Shown: positions 43,152 through 54,001, counted from the first letter of the stretch. The stretch is DNA of 64,000 nucleotides from Maribacter polysiphoniae (GCF_003148665.1 NZ_QGGQ01000003.1:310001-374000), one strand, 5' to 3'. A program made the numbers and translations. Notes: generated from the letters alone by a model not told the origin.

Positions 43152-44696
43152 ATGAAATTTTTTAATGCAGGGCAGATCTACGCTGCTGACAAATCCACAA
43201 TTGAAAAACAGGGAATATCCAGCAATGAACTTATGGAGCGTGCTGCCGTGCAAATATTCAATTGGCTTCATTTGCGAATGCAGGGAGCCCAAGTAAAGAT
43301 CCATCTTTTTTGTGGAATTGGCAACAATGGGGGAGACGGTATGGCCTTGGCAAGGCATTTGAAAGAACACGGTTACAATATTGAGGTTAATGTGGTGAAC
43401 TACAGTGACAAACGGTCCAAGGATTTTTTAATCAATCTTGATCGTTTAAAAGACCTTAAGATCTGGCCTAACTTTTTGGAAAGGGATTGTGGGTTTGCTG
43501 AAATTGGAAGGGATGATATCATTGTCGATGCGATTTTCGGCATTGGTCTCAACAGAAACCCAGATCCATGGGTTGCCAAACTCATCCAACATTTGAATCA
43601 TTCAGGGGCGTTTATATTGGCTGTGGATGTGCCTTCGGGTGTGTTTATGGATAAAGCCATAGAGGATACCAACGCGGTAATCAGAGCAAACCATGTATTG
43701 AGTTTTCAGGCACCCAAATTGATTTTCTTCCTGCCGGAAACCGGGGTTTTCAGTAATCAATGGGAAGTTTTGGATATCGGTCTTGATCCGGAATATTTGG
43801 CGGCAACTGAAACTGAATACGATTTGATGGGCAAGAATGAGGTATTGCCTATGTACGTGCCACGGGAAAAATTCTCGCATAAGGGGACTTATGGACATTC
43901 AATGATTATCGGGGGGAGTTATGGTAAGATTGGGGCCGTTGCATTGGCTGCTAGGGCAGCTTTGACCGTAGGTAGTGGATTGGTAACGGCTTATGTACCC
44001 CGTTGTGGTTATGTTCCCATTCAGACCTTACTTCCGGAGGTGATGGTGATTACCGATAAGGATGAAGATTGTATAAAGTCCATAGAATTCGATATTCGAC
44101 CAACGGTGGTAGGTCTCGGGGTAGGTCTTGGTACCTCGCCGGAAACTGCGGAGGCGCTTTCTGGTTTTCTTGATGGGATCGAGTCCCCTTTGGTTATTGA
44201 TGCCGATGGATTGAATTTACTGTCAAAACATAAGGAATTGCTTAAGAAATTACCGCCAAAAACTATATTGACACCCCATCCTAAAGAACTTGAACGATTG
44301 GTGGGTAGTTGGAAGGACGATTTTGAAAAGTTGAAAAAGACCAAAGCGTTTTCAAAGAAACACGACGTGATCATTGTCATTAAAGGAGCCCATAGTATAA
44401 CGGTTTATGGAGGTCATGGCTATGTGAACACAACGGGTAATCCCGGTATGGCAACTGCCGGTAGTGGTGATACTTTGACAGGGATTATTACCGGTTTGGT
44501 GGCTCAGGGGTATGCCCCCTTGGATGCAACGATCTTCGGCGTATACCTTCACGGTAGGGCAGGTGATATCGCCTTGGAACAAACGGGTTACCAAGCATTG
44601 ACGGCCTCAAAAATAATCGATGCCATTGGTATGGCATTCATCGATTTATTTAAGATGCCGGAAGTCCCCGAACAAGAAGGGCAAGAAGAATCCTAG
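43152..44696 (+). CDS. nnrD: Bifunctional NAD(P)HX epimerase / ADP-dependent NAD(P)HX dehydratase
   Basis: 514 residues. The N-terminal YjeF/NnrE domain shows FCGIGNNGGDGMALARHL; the C-terminal ribokinase-like NnrD domain shows KGTYGHSMIIGGSYGKIG, TPHPKELERL and NPGMATAGSGDTLTGI with the catalytic aspartate. It repairs hydrated NADH and NADPH. Divergent from the thr operon, with about 100 bp between the two starts. Full length for fused NnrE-NnrD. Confidence 0.95.
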   Translation: MKFFNAGQIYAADKSTIEKQGISSNELMERAAVQIFNWLHLRMQGAQVKIHLFCGIGNNGGDGMALARHLKEHGYNIEVNVVNYSDKRSKDFLINLDRLKDLKIWPNFLERDCGFAEIGRDDIIVDAIFGIGLNRNPDPWVAKLIQHLNHSGAFILAVDVPSGVFMDKAIEDTNAVIRANHVLSFQAPKLIFFLPETGVFSNQWEVLDIGLDPEYLAATETEYDLMGKNEVLPMYVPREKFSHKGTYGHSMIIGGSYGKIGAVALAARAALTVGSGLVTAYVPRCGYVPIQTLLPEVMVITDKDEDCIKSIEFDIRPTVVGLGVGLGTSPETAEALSGFLDGIESPLVIDADGLNLLSKHKELLKKLPPKTILTPHPKELERLVGSWKDDFEKLKKTKAFSKKHDVIIVIKGAHSITVYGGHGYVNTTGNPGMATAGSGDTLTGIITGLVAQGYAPLDATIFGVYLHGRAGDIALEQTGYQALTASKIIDAIGMAFIDLFKMPEVPEQEGQEES

Positions 44697-44717
44697 GGAA
44701 AATGGGTGTGTCCAAGT

Positions 44718-45122
44718 TTATTTTGCTGATTTCACCCGTTTCCTGATCCATGACAAGGCGTTGTCAAATTCAATGAAAAACTTCATTGGTTTTTTGTAAA
44801 ATAGTTTTTCGATTTTAAAATTGTGCATGTCTATTTCCTTAACGGAAACAATTGCAAAGCCTTTCATATTCTCTAATTCCCTCAGATAGGTGTATATCGT
44901 TGGGTCGATCGCATAAGAATTTTTACGAAGGCTAATGTAGCCGAAGGGTTTGTCCCTAAAGTGTATTTCAGAAATACCTATGATCTGGTATGCCCTTTCG
45001 AGGGTTAAGGTTGCACCTTCCTCAAATTTTGCTACCATATAGTTATCGTAAACCTGTATTACCCCAATTTCTAAATTGTATTCTTTTACAATGATGGTTT
45101 TCTTAGTTGATCCCACGCTCAT
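44718..45122 (-). CDS. Conserved hypothetical protein, possibly STAS/SpoIIAA-like
   Basis: 134 residues, cytosolic. The alternating strand and helix pattern (YNLEIGVIQVYDNYMVAKF, then GATLTLERAYQII, then GFAIVSVKEIDMHNFKIEKL) resembles a STAS/SpoIIAA-like fold found in many flavobacterial hypothetical proteins of this size. No catalytic motif. It converges with nnrD (21 nt apart) and is probably transcribed alone. Confidence 0.65.
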   Translation of the reverse strand: MSVGSTKKTIIVKEYNLEIGVIQVYDNYMVAKFEEGATLTLERAYQIIGISEIHFRDKPFGYISLRKNSYAIDPTIYTYLRELENMKGFAIVSVKEIDMHNFKIEKLFYKKPMKFFIEFDNALSWIRKRVKSAK

Positions 45123-45267
45123 TTCATCTAAATTATAGTGTCTGTGACGAAAATAGATTTAAGTATATTGATTAAATAAAATATTAGACTAAAGGCTTAA
45201 ATATCGTGTATACTGTCATGTCAGAGGGGGGCTTGTGTTTTATTTCCTACTTTTAAAACCTTTGGGT

Positions 45268-45298
45268 AAAGAAAAGGGAGTCAACAAATGTGACTCCC
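45268..45298 (-). terminator. Terminator of clpC
   Basis: A perfect 8-bp stem (GGGAGTCA at 45276-45283 and TGACTCCC at 45291-45298) just after the clpC stop; on the minus strand it is followed by TTTTC and further Ts. Confidence 0.85.
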
Positions 45299-45324
45299 CT
45301 TAATCTTGAATTTATAACGAAAAA

Positions 45325-47874
45325 CTAGGTTTTGGAAGATTCCTCGGCCTTCTTGATTTTTATGGTTAGGCTTTCATTTTTCTTATCCAGGTCCATGAAG
45401 ATGCTATCGCCTTCATCTAGTTTTGAATTCACGATTTCCTCAGCTAGGGCATCCTCAATATATTTTTGGATGGCTCTTTTCAAAGGTCGGGCACCGTATT
45501 GTTTGTCAAAACCTTTTTCAGCAATGTAATCCTTGGCTTTTTCGGTAAGGTTCAAATTATAGCCAATATCCTTGATTCGCGCATAAAGTTTCGCTAATTC
45601 GATATCTATGATCTTGTGAATATCTTCCCGTTCCAAAGCATTAAAGACAATCACATCGTCAATTCTGTTAAGAAATTCAGGGGCAAAGGCTTTTTTCAAA
45701 GCATTTTCAATGACGCTTTTTTGATGTGTATCTGCCTGTGATTTTTTAGCGGCAGTACCAAAACCGACACCTTGTCCGAAATCCTTCAATTGTCTGGCCC
45801 CGATATTGGAGGTCATTATGATAATGGTGTTCCTGAAATCGATTTTCCTTCCAAGGCTATCTGTTAGGAAACCATCATCCAACACTTGTAGCATCATATT
45901 GAATACATCTGGATGCGCTTTTTCAACCTCATCCAACAAAATCACCGAATAGGGCTTGCGTCTGACTTTTTCGGTCAACTGTCCGCCTTCTTCATAACCT
46001 ACATATCCCGGAGGAGCCCCTACCAGTCTTGATATAGCGAATTTCTCCATGTATTCACTCATGTCAATCCGTATCAAGGCATCTTCGGAGTCAAAAAGCT
46101 CCTTGGCCAAAACTTTGGCCAATTGGGTTTTTCCGACACCTGTTTGTCCTAGGAATATAAATGAGCCAATCGGCTTGTTCGGGTCTTTTAGTCCGGCACG
46201 GTTTCTCTGTATAGCCTTGGCTACTTTTGAAACGGCTTCGTCCTGACCTATGACATTCGCTTTTATAAGTTCTGGCAATTCGGCCAGTTTATTGCTTTCG
46301 GTTTGTGCTATCCTATTTACGGGAATGCCACTCATCATGGAAACAACATCGGCAACATTGTCCTCTGAAACAACCTCTTTGTGCAGTTTACTGTCCTCTT
46401 CCCATTTTTCTTGGGCAGCGGCGAGTTCTTTTTCCAACCTTTTCTCATCATCGCGCAATTTGGCAGCCTCTTCGTATTTCTGCTTTTTGACCACGCTGTT
46501 TTTAAGTTCCCTTACATCCTCAAGCTGTTTCTCTAACTCCAGGATTTGTTTGGGTACATCCATATTCACGATATGCACCCTGGAACCGGCTTCATCCAAG
46601 GCATCAATGGCCTTGTCCGGTAAAAACCTATCGGTCATATAACGATTGGTCAACTTGACACAGGCTACAATAGCCTCATCGGTATAGGATACATTGTGGT
46701 GGTCCTCATATTTACCTTTGATGTTTTGAAGGATCTCTATGGTCTCATCAACCGTCGTTGGCTCTACAATGACTTTCTGGAACCTACGTTCCAAAGCACC
46801 GTCCTTTTCGATATATTGTCTGTACTCGTCCAAGGTTGTGGCTCCGATACATTGGATCTCCCCTCGCGCCAAAGCGGGTTTGAACATGTTCGAGGCATCC
46901 AAGCTTCCGGTAGCTCCGCCGGCACCTACTATCGTATGTATTTCATCAATAAAAAGAATTACATCGTCATTTTTTTCCAACTCGTTCATGACGGCTTTCA
47001 TCCGTTCTTCGAATTGGCCTCGATATTTTGTTCCCGCAACAAGGGAAGCCAAATCCAAGGTAACGACCCTTTTGTTGTAAAGGATCCTCGATACCTTTTT
47101 GTTGATGATGCGCAACGCCAAACCTTCGGCAATGGCACTCTTACCTACGCCGGGTTCACCGATAAGCAGTGGGTTGTTCTTTTTTCGTCTACTTAGTATT
47201 TGTGAAACCCTTTCAATTTCTTTTTCACGCCCTACAACAGGGTCCAATTTGTTCTCTTCGGCCATTTGGGTCAAGTCCCTGCCGAAATTATCCAAAACCG
47301 GGGTCTTGGATTTTTTGTTGCCTTTTTGGCCTGCCGTAGCCCCAAAAGAACTTTCCTTGCCACTACTTGGTTCGTCGGAGTCGCTTGGGAAAGATTCCGA
47401 AGTTGGGGAATCTACAATATCGTCATCGCTAGTTATCATAAATTTGAATTGTTCTTTAACGCCATCATAATCCACCTTCATTTTGTGAAGTAATTTGGTA
47501 GTTGGGTCATTTTCATTTCTGAGAATGCACAACAAAAGATGGGCTGTATTTATCGAAGAACTTTGGAAAAGCTTTGCTTCAAGAAAAGTCGTTTTTAAAG
47601 CGCGCTCTGCCTGTCTTGTTAAATGTAGGTTTTTTTTGTCCTTTTGTACCCCGCTTGGGTTTGGGTTGGAAGGGCTGAGTATTTCTACTTTTCTACGCAG
47701 GTGGTCCAAGTCAACATCCAAAGCATCCAAAATGCTAATTGCCTTACCATTTCCATCGCGTAGTAGACCCAGCATCAAATGCTCGGTACCAATAAAATCA
47801 TGTCCCAATCTTAATGCCTCTTCTTTGCTATAAGCAATTACATCCTTTACCCGAGGTGAAAAATTATCATCCAT
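45325..47874 (-). CDS. clpC: ClpC-type AAA+ unfoldase, ATP-binding subunit of Clp protease
   Basis: 849 residues. Two Clp_N repeats (about 1-150), a serine-rich linker, a first AAA+ domain (GEPGVGKSAIAEG; LFIDEIHTIVG), a UVR-like coiled middle segment (KKQKYEEAAKLRDDEKRL) and a second AAA+ domain (GQTGVGKTQLAKVLA; LLDEVEKAHPD). It unfolds proteins for ClpP degradation. Divergent from gyrA, with about 260 bp in between. Confidence 0.95.
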   Translation of the reverse strand: MDDNFSPRVKDVIAYSKEEALRLGHDFIGTEHLMLGLLRDGNGKAISILDALDVDLDHLRRKVEILSPSNPNPSGVQKDKKNLHLTRQAERALKTTFLEAKLFQSSSINTAHLLLCILRNENDPTTKLLHKMKVDYDGVKEQFKFMITSDDDIVDSPTSESFPSDSDEPSSGKESSFGATAGQKGNKKSKTPVLDNFGRDLTQMAEENKLDPVVGREKEIERVSQILSRRKKNNPLLIGEPGVGKSAIAEGLALRIINKKVSRILYNKRVVTLDLASLVAGTKYRGQFEERMKAVMNELEKNDDVILFIDEIHTIVGAGGATGSLDASNMFKPALARGEIQCIGATTLDEYRQYIEKDGALERRFQKVIVEPTTVDETIEILQNIKGKYEDHHNVSYTDEAIVACVKLTNRYMTDRFLPDKAIDALDEAGSRVHIVNMDVPKQILELEKQLEDVRELKNSVVKKQKYEEAAKLRDDEKRLEKELAAAQEKWEEDSKLHKEVVSEDNVADVVSMMSGIPVNRIAQTESNKLAELPELIKANVIGQDEAVSKVAKAIQRNRAGLKDPNKPIGSFIFLGQTGVGKTQLAKVLAKELFDSEDALIRIDMSEYMEKFAISRLVGAPPGYVGYEEGGQLTEKVRRKPYSVILLDEVEKAHPDVFNMMLQVLDDGFLTDSLGRKIDFRNTIIIMTSNIGARQLKDFGQGVGFGTAAKKSQADTHQKSVIENALKKAFAPEFLNRIDDVIVFNALEREDIHKIIDIELAKLYARIKDIGYNLNLTEKAKDYIAEKGFDKQYGARPLKRAIQKYIEDALAEEIVNSKLDEGDSIFMDLDKKNESLTIKIKKAEESSKT

Positions 47875-48133
47875 ATATTATCCTTTCAACAATAAAATTA
47901 GTAAAACTATACTAATCTAGACCAAATACCATACCCAATAATCGTTAAACATGACCTAAATGACGAAAAAAGCCCCTATTTACAAAATAATTAACGTGTA
48001 AATTATCAACTAAAGCCGTGGGGGCAAGTGTTAATAAATTCTTGGATAAAGTGTTTGATAAGTGTCTTTATGGCTGTCAAAATACGTATATTGCCTTGCT
48101 TTTTTAAAGAAGATAAATAGATAAAATATTAGA

Positions 48134-50710
48134 ATGGCAGAAGGAGAAAAATTGATTCCTATTAACATTGAAGACGAAATGAAGTCTGCCTACATTGATT
48201 ATTCAATGTCGGTCATTGTGTCACGTGCCTTGCCAGATGTCAGGGACGGATTGAAACCTGTTCACAGAAGGGTACTGTATGGTATGCATGAATTGGGCGT
48301 TAGGTCAAACAGTGCGCATAAAAAATCAGCTCGTATAGTCGGTGAGGTTTTAGGTAAATATCACCCACACGGCGATACCTCTGTCTACGACACTATGGTG
48401 CGTATGGCTCAAGAGTGGAGTTTGCGTTATATGTTGGTCGATGGCCAAGGTAACTTTGGTTCTATCGATGGGGATAGCCCAGCGGCCATGCGTTATACTG
48501 AGGCCAGAATGAGGAAGATCGCGGATGATATGTTGATAGATATCGACAAGGATACCGTTGACCATCAGTTGAATTTTGATGATTCCTTGCAGGAACCTAA
48601 AGTGTTGCCTACCCGTATTCCCAATTTATTGGTGAACGGTGCTTCCGGTATTGCGGTGGGTATGGCCACGAACATGGCTCCCCATAACCTTTCCGAGGTT
48701 ATTGATGGAACAATAGCCTATATCGATAACAATGATATTGAAATTGATGAGCTCATTACCCATATTAAAGCACCGGATTTCCCTACGGGAGGTGTTATTT
48801 ATGGATATGATGGGGTTAAGGAAGCTTTCCATACCGGACGGGGAAGGGTGAAAATCCGGGCCAAGGCCAGAATAGAGGAAGTTCAAGGACGTGAGTGTAT
48901 TATCGTCACTGAAATACCTTACCAAGTCAATAAGGCGGATATGATCAAGAAGACCGCTGATTTGGTTAACGATAAGAAAATAGAGGGTATTTCTACCATT
49001 CGTGATGAATCGGATAGGAACGGTATGCGTATTGTATACATACTTAAAAGGGATGCAATACCCAATATCGTATTGAATACCTTATATAAGTATACACCGC
49101 TTCAATCCTCATTCAGTGTGAACAACATTGCTTTGGTGAACGGTAGGCCACAAATGCTTAATGTTAAGGAAATGATCCACTATTTCGTGGAACACAGACA
49201 TGAAGTTGTGGTCAGAAGGACCAAATTTGAGCTTAAAAAAGCGGAAGATAGGGCACACATCCTTGAAGGATTGATCATAGCTTCTGATAATATCGATGAA
49301 GTAATCTCGATTATTAGGGCATCTTCCAACGCCGATGAGGCCAGGGAGAACTTGATGGAACGATTTAAGTTGTCCGAGGTTCAGGCCAAGGCGATTGTGG
49401 AAATGAGGCTTCGTCAGCTTACCGGTCTGGAACAGGATAAGTTACGGTCAGAATATGATGAGGTCATCAAGACCATTGAGGATCTTAAGGATATCCTGGA
49501 GCGTAAGGAGCGCAGAATGCAGATTATTAAGGATGAGTTGATCGAGGTCAAAGGAAAATACGGTGACGAAAGACGTTCTGTAATAAACTTTGCAGGTGGC
49601 GATTTGAGTATCGAGGATATGATTCCCGATGAGCAAGTGGTCATTACCATTTCACATGCTGGTTATATCAAAAGGACACCATTATCAGAATATAAGACCC
49701 AGAATAGGGGAGGTGTTGGCCAAAAAGCATCATCGACGCGAAATGAGGATTTTCTGGAACATCTATTTGTGGGGACCAACCACCAATATATGCTGTTCTT
49801 TACCCAAAAAGGAAAATGTTTCTGGATGCGTGTTTACGAAATACCTGAAGGTAGTAGAACATCCAAAGGAAGGGCAATACAAAACTTGATCAATATAGAG
49901 CAAGATGATAAGGTCAAGGCCTTTATCTGTACACAAGACCTCAAGGATGAGGAATATGTGAATAGTCACTATGTAATCATGGCCACCAAGAAAGGTACCG
50001 TGAAAAAGACTTCCTTGGAACAATACTCTAGACCACGGCAGAATGGTATCAATGCCATTAGTATTAAAGAGGATGACGAGTTATTGGAAGCTAAATTGAC
50101 AACAGGTACCAGTCAGATATTCCTTGGATTGAAATCAGGGAAAGCCATAAGGTTTGAGGAAGGAAAGACAAGACCTATGGGACGTAATGCTTCTGGGGTT
50201 AGGGGTATTCGCTTAGCCGATGAAAAAGATGAGGTCATAGGAATGGTTTCGGTCCATGATTTGGATGAGGAGATTCTTGTGGTTTCCGAGAATGGATATG
50301 GTAAGCGTTCCAGTATTGAGGATTATAGGATCACGAATCGGGGAGGTAAGGGTGTTAAGACGATATCCATTACCGAAAAGACCGGTGGACTTGTAGCCAT
50401 TAAGAATGTTTCCGATTCCGATGATTTGATGATCATCAATAAATCAGGTATCGCCATACGTATGAGCGTTGAGGATTTACGTGTTATGGGTAGGGCTACC
50501 CAGGGTGTTAGGTTGATCAATATCAAAGGCAACGACAGTATTGCCGCGGTGGCAAAAGTGATGAAGGATGATGAGGCCGTGGAAGAAGTCGATATAATGG
50601 ATATAGAGGTCAAATCCGAAGATGGCACGGCTATTGATAATGATAGTCCAGAAGGGGCAAATGATGGTCCTGAAGCGACAAATGATAGTCCTGATGAAAC
50701 AAAAGAGTAA
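48134..50710 (+). CDS. gyrA: DNA gyrase subunit A
   Basis: 858 residues. The N-terminus, the catalytic tyrosine in [10 protein letters not shown] and the GyrA-box of the C-terminal beta-pinwheel ([12 protein letters not shown]) are present. The quinolone-determining region reads [17 protein letters not shown], with Thr where E. coli has Ser83 and Asp kept at position 87. The acidic tail contains three 7-residue repeats encoded by 21-bp units (50639-50701), absent from most gyrases. A TPR protein gene follows after 32 nt, probably cotranscribed. Confidence 0.97.
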   Translation: MAEGEKLIPINIEDEMKSAYIDYSMSVIVSRALPDVRDGLKPVHRRVLYGMHELGVRSNSAHKKSARIVGEVLGKYHPHGDTSVYDTMVRMAQEWSLRYMLVDGQGNFGSIDGDSPAAMRYTEARMRKIADDMLIDIDKDTVDHQLNFDDSLQEPKVLPTRIPNLLVNGASGIAVGMATNMAPHNLSEVIDGTIAYIDNNDIEIDELITHIKAPDFPTGGVIYGYDGVKEAFHTGRGRVKIRAKARIEEVQGRECIIVTEIPYQVNKADMIKKTADLVNDKKIEGISTIRDESDRNGMRIVYILKRDAIPNIVLNTLYKYTPLQSSFSVNNIALVNGRPQMLNVKEMIHYFVEHRHEVVVRRTKFELKKAEDRAHILEGLIIASDNIDEVISIIRASSNADEARENLMERFKLSEVQAKAIVEMRLRQLTGLEQDKLRSEYDEVIKTIEDLKDILERKERRMQIIKDELIEVKGKYGDERRSVINFAGGDLSIEDMIPDEQVVITISHAGYIKRTPLSEYKTQNRGGVGQKASSTRNEDFLEHLFVGTNHQYMLFFTQKGKCFWMRVYEIPEGSRTSKGRAIQNLINIEQDDKVKAFICTQDLKDEEYVNSHYVIMATKKGTVKKTSLEQYSRPRQNGINAISIKEDDELLEAKLTTGTSQIFLGLKSGKAIRFEEGKTRPMGRNASGVRGIRLADEKDEVIGMVSVHDLDEEILVVSENGYGKRSSIEDYRITNRGGKGVKTISITEKTGGLVAIKNVSDSDDLMIINKSGIAIRMSVEDLRVMGRATQGVRLINIKGNDSIAAVAKVMKDDEAVEEVDIMDIEVKSEDGTAIDNDSPEGANDGPEATNDSPDETKE
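50639..50701 (+). repeat. Three 21-bp tandem repeats in the gyrA 3' end
   Basis: Three units beginning AATGATRGTCC encode [14 protein letters not shown] and NDSPDET in the acidic C-terminal tail. Confidence 0.85.
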
Positions 50711-50742
50711 TCAATAAACACTAATATTTTAATTAAATCGAA

Positions 50743-52005
50743 ATGAAGACCAAAATTTTTATACTTGCGGCCATGTCCTTTTCAATGGTGGGATTTGCGC
50801 AAAAAACAGAAATCAAAGCCGCAGAAAAAGCCCTCAAAGGGGGAGATGCGGCCAGTGCCAAATCATCTCTTGAGGCTGCAGCCGGCTCGATTTCCGGAGC
50901 AGACGCAAAATTGCAGGCCCAATACTATTATTTACGCGGTAAAGTCTATACCGACCTAGCAAAAAAAGGTGATGATACAGCTTTTGAAACAGCGATTTCC
51001 TCCTTTCAAAAAGCCGATGAGGTAGAAAAGAGCAGTGGCAAAGTCAAATATGGTAAATTGATTACCCAGGAATTATCTGCCCTTGCGGGTGAAATGGTGA
51101 ATTCTGCCGTTGAGGATAATAAGGATAAAAAGTTTAAGGAAGCAGGGGAAAAGCTGTACATGAGCTACAAACTTAGCCCTAGGGATACCATTTACCTTTA
51201 TTATGCGGCGAGTAGTGCTGTAAATGGAGGTAATTATGAGCAAGCCTTAACCTATTATAACGAACTTAAGGAAGTTGGTTACGATGGTGGTGGCATTGAG
51301 TATAAAGCTACCAACGTTGCTACAGGTGAACAAGAGGTTATGGATAAGGTTCAGAGAGACTTGATGGTAAAGTCAGGTACCTATAAAGATCCTGTAGATG
51401 AAAAAGCCCCTTCCAAAAAAGCGGAAATCGTAAAAAACATGGCTTTGATCTATACCCAATTAGGTCAAGATGATAAGGCATTGAATGCCTATAAAGAAGC
51501 CCGTGCCAGCAATCCAAAGGATGTTAACCTTATTTTGAATGAAGCCAATTTACATTATAAATTGGGTGATAAAGAAAAATTCAAAGCCCTAATGGCGGAA
51601 GCAGCGACCGTTGCTCCTGATAATCCAGATTTGCATTATAACATCGGTGTAATCAATATGGAGCAGGGAAATCTTGAAGAAGCAAGGGAAGCCTATAGAA
51701 GGGCCCTTGAAATCAATCCTGGATATACCAATGCGCAATTGAATTTATCAACCACTTATGTGAATGAGGGAAATGGTTTGATCGATGAGATGAATGCCTT
51801 GGGTAACTCTAGGGCCGATATAGCCCGTTACGACGAGTTGAAACAACAGAAGGATGATTTGTTCCAGGAAGGCGCCAATGTTCTGGAAGAGGCCTTAAAA
51901 ACAAACCCAGACAACCAAGGTATCCTAACACAATTGAAGAATATCTACGGAGCTATGGGAGACAATGAAAATTTCATGAGATTGAAAAAACTTTTGGGAG
52001 AATAA
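50743..52005 (+). CDS. Exported tetratricopeptide repeat protein
   Basis: 420 residues. A signal peptide (ILAAMSFSMVGFAQ) predicts export to the periplasm. Several TPR units follow, clearest near residues 225-330 (KNMALIYTQLGQDDKALNAY, PDLHYNIGVINMEQGNLEEA, EINPGYTNAQLNLSTTY). It probably scaffolds protein contacts in the envelope; no partner is evident. It follows gyrA by 32 nt and ends before a terminator. Confidence 0.85.
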   Translation: MKTKIFILAAMSFSMVGFAQKTEIKAAEKALKGGDAASAKSSLEAAAGSISGADAKLQAQYYYLRGKVYTDLAKKGDDTAFETAISSFQKADEVEKSSGKVKYGKLITQELSALAGEMVNSAVEDNKDKKFKEAGEKLYMSYKLSPRDTIYLYYAASSAVNGGNYEQALTYYNELKEVGYDGGGIEYKATNVATGEQEVMDKVQRDLMVKSGTYKDPVDEKAPSKKAEIVKNMALIYTQLGQDDKALNAYKEARASNPKDVNLILNEANLHYKLGDKEKFKALMAEAATVAPDNPDLHYNIGVINMEQGNLEEAREAYRRALEINPGYTNAQLNLSTTYVNEGNGLIDEMNALGNSRADIARYDELKQQKDDLFQEGANVLEEALKTNPDNQGILTQLKNIYGAMGDNENFMRLKKLLGE

Positions 52006-52025
52006 CAAAATCCTTGATAATAGGA

Positions 52026-52058
52026 AAAAGTCCTGGCAAAATTGTCAGGACTTTTTTT
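52026..52058. terminator. Terminator between the TPR gene and the NlpC/P60 gene
   Basis: A 7-bp stem (AGTCCTG at 52029-52035, CAGGACT at 52046-52052) flanked by A- and T-runs, usable in both directions between convergent genes. Confidence 0.88.
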
Positions 52059-52803
52059 ATATGATCTTTTTGATAACCCTCAGTTGATGGGTGTAGGTTT
52101 TGGTGTCATAATTGAAAATCCCCGTATGGTCCAATCGATCTATACGAACCTTTCCATGCACATGAATGATGTAATTGTTTTCCATAATGATGCCTACATG
52201 GTCAATGACACCTTCATTATTGTCGAAAAAGGCCAAATCCCCAGCCTCACTCTCTTCGATAAAACTTAAGGCAGAGCCTTGGGTAGCCTGCGCTGTAGCA
52301 TTCCTAAGCAAATGATAGCCATTGATTTTATAGACCATTTGGGTAAAACCAGCGGCATCTATTCCGAATGGCGTTTTTCCGCCCCATAAATAAGGGGTGT
52401 TCAAATATTGAAGGGCCGTATTGATTAGGTTCGGTTTTTCCTGTTTGGATGTAATTAAGGCACCTTCGTGAATGTGGTTCCACTTTTGTTGAAATACAGA
52501 ACCAAGGACAATCGGCAATAGATTGTTCTTGTCCATTTCGATATAAGAAACCAGGTCAATCGTAAAATGTGGGGATTTGTCCCTGGTTAATTCGTCGTAT
52601 AGGGTTTCTTCAATGAAGGTAAGTTGCAGGTTTTGAATCCATCCTTCACATTTGTCAAAAGCAGTACGTATCCTACTCCAATGTTTCCGTTGTTCAAGAA
52701 CCTTGTAATGTTCCCCATACAACAATTGGGATACCATCTCCGCTGTTTCTTCTGCACTGGATCGAATAGGAACAATGCTCAAATGACAAATACCGTACTG
52801 CAT
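52057..52803 (-). CDS. NlpC/P60-family protein lacking the catalytic cysteine
   Basis: 248 residues. N-terminal SH3-like region (about 1-100) and C-terminal NlpC/P60 domain. The active site, usually GxDCSGF, reads GIDAAGFTQ here (codons GCC GCT), so the nucleophilic Cys is Ala; the histidine motifs DHVGIIM and IIHVHGKVR remain. A normal enzyme would cut the gamma-D-Glu-diamino acid bond of peptidoglycan; this one is predicted to be inactive and may act as a binding or regulatory pseudo-enzyme. No clear signal peptide is visible at the N-terminus. Confidence 0.85.
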   Translation of the reverse strand: MQYGICHLSIVPIRSSAEETAEMVSQLLYGEHYKVLEQRKHWSRIRTAFDKCEGWIQNLQLTFIEETLYDELTRDKSPHFTIDLVSYIEMDKNNLLPIVLGSVFQQKWNHIHEGALITSKQEKPNLINTALQYLNTPYLWGGKTPFGIDAAGFTQMVYKINGYHLLRNATAQATQGSALSFIEESEAGDLAFFDNNEGVIDHVGIIMENNYIIHVHGKVRIDRLDHTGIFNYDTKTYTHQLRVIKKII

Positions 52804-52825
52804 AGGATTTAATTGCGGTAATAAG

Positions 52826-54001
52826 TTAGTTTCGCTCTAGAATCATGGCCGAAGCCCCGCCACCTCCATTGCAAATAGCGGCAGCACCGATTTTGGCATT
52901 GTTTTGTTCCAATATGTTTAATAGGGTTATCAATATCCGTGCTCCGGAACATCCTAACGGATGGCCCAAAGAGACAGCACCACCATTGATGTTTACATTT
53001 GAATCGTCTAATCCCAATAGCTTCATATTGGCTAAACCTACTACCGAGAAGGCTTCATTGAATTCAAAATAATCAACGTCATCCAAACCGATTCCCGCTT
53101 TGTCCAAAGCTTTTGGTAAGGCTTTTGCCGGGGAAGTGGTAAACCATTCCGGTGCTTGTGCAGCATCGGCATAACTTTTAATGGTCGCTAAGGGAGTCAG
53201 ATTCAATTCCTTGGCCTTTTCCAAACTCATGACCACTATAGCTGCCGCACCATCATTGATGGTTGAGGCATTGGCTGCGGTTACCGTCCCATCTTTTGTA
53301 AATGCAGGACGAAGCGCAGGTATTTTTTCGATTTTTACGTTCTTGAATTCCTCATCTTCGGAAACAATAATCGGTTCCCCTCTTCTTTGGGGTACTTCCA
53401 CAGGTATGACTTCCTTGGCGAATTTACCCGATTTCCATGCCTCCGCAGAACGTTGGTACGACTTAATGGCGAAGTTGTCCTGGTCTTCCCTTGTGAATTT
53501 GTATTCCGTGGCGCAGGCATCGGCACATACACCCATGGCATTTTGGTCATAGGCATCGACAAGACCATCTTTTTGCATGCCATCGATAAACGTGGTCGGA
53601 CCAAATTTTACACCTGTTCTAAGGTGTGCGTAGTGCGGAATAAGACTCATGTTTTCCATACCTCCCGCTACGGCAATCGATATATCGCCTATGGCGATGG
53701 CTTGGGCAGCCAGCATTACCGATTTCATTCCTGAGGCACAGACTTTGTTTACGGTTGTGCATGGTACCGTATTGGGGATACCTGCGAATATTGCTGCCTG
53801 CCGGGCAGGTGCCTGGCCTGTACCGGCCTGTACAACATTGCCCATAAAAACCTCATCGACTTGTTTGGGGTCTAACGTGATTCTTTCCAAGGCGCCCTTA
53901 ATAGCAATGGCACCTAATCTGGGTGCGGGTATTGTGGATAGGCCACCCATAAAACTTCCGATAGGTGTTCTAACTGCGGAAACTATGACAACATCATGCA
54001 T
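52826..54001 (-). CDS. Acetyl-CoA C-acyltransferase (thiolase)
   Basis: 391 residues from ATG 54001; an ATG two codons upstream is also possible. Thiolase motifs are complete: active-site Cys in VNKVCASGMKS, the NGGAVSLGHPLGCSGARI block with the catalytic His, and the final CNGGGGASAMILE. It condenses or cleaves acetyl-CoA units in fatty acid or ketone metabolism. Divergent from the following HD-domain gene. It sits 22 nt upstream of the NlpC/P60 gene start on the same strand. Confidence 0.95.
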   Translation of the reverse strand: MHDVVIVSAVRTPIGSFMGGLSTIPAPRLGAIAIKGALERITLDPKQVDEVFMGNVVQAGTGQAPARQAAIFAGIPNTVPCTTVNKVCASGMKSVMLAAQAIAIGDISIAVAGGMENMSLIPHYAHLRTGVKFGPTTFIDGMQKDGLVDAYDQNAMGVCADACATEYKFTREDQDNFAIKSYQRSAEAWKSGKFAKEVIPVEVPQRRGEPIIVSEDEEFKNVKIEKIPALRPAFTKDGTVTAANASTINDGAAAIVVMSLEKAKELNLTPLATIKSYADAAQAPEWFTTSPAKALPKALDKAGIGLDDVDYFEFNEAFSVVGLANMKLLGLDDSNVNINGGAVSLGHPLGCSGARILITLLNILEQNNAKIGAAAICNGGGGASAMILERN

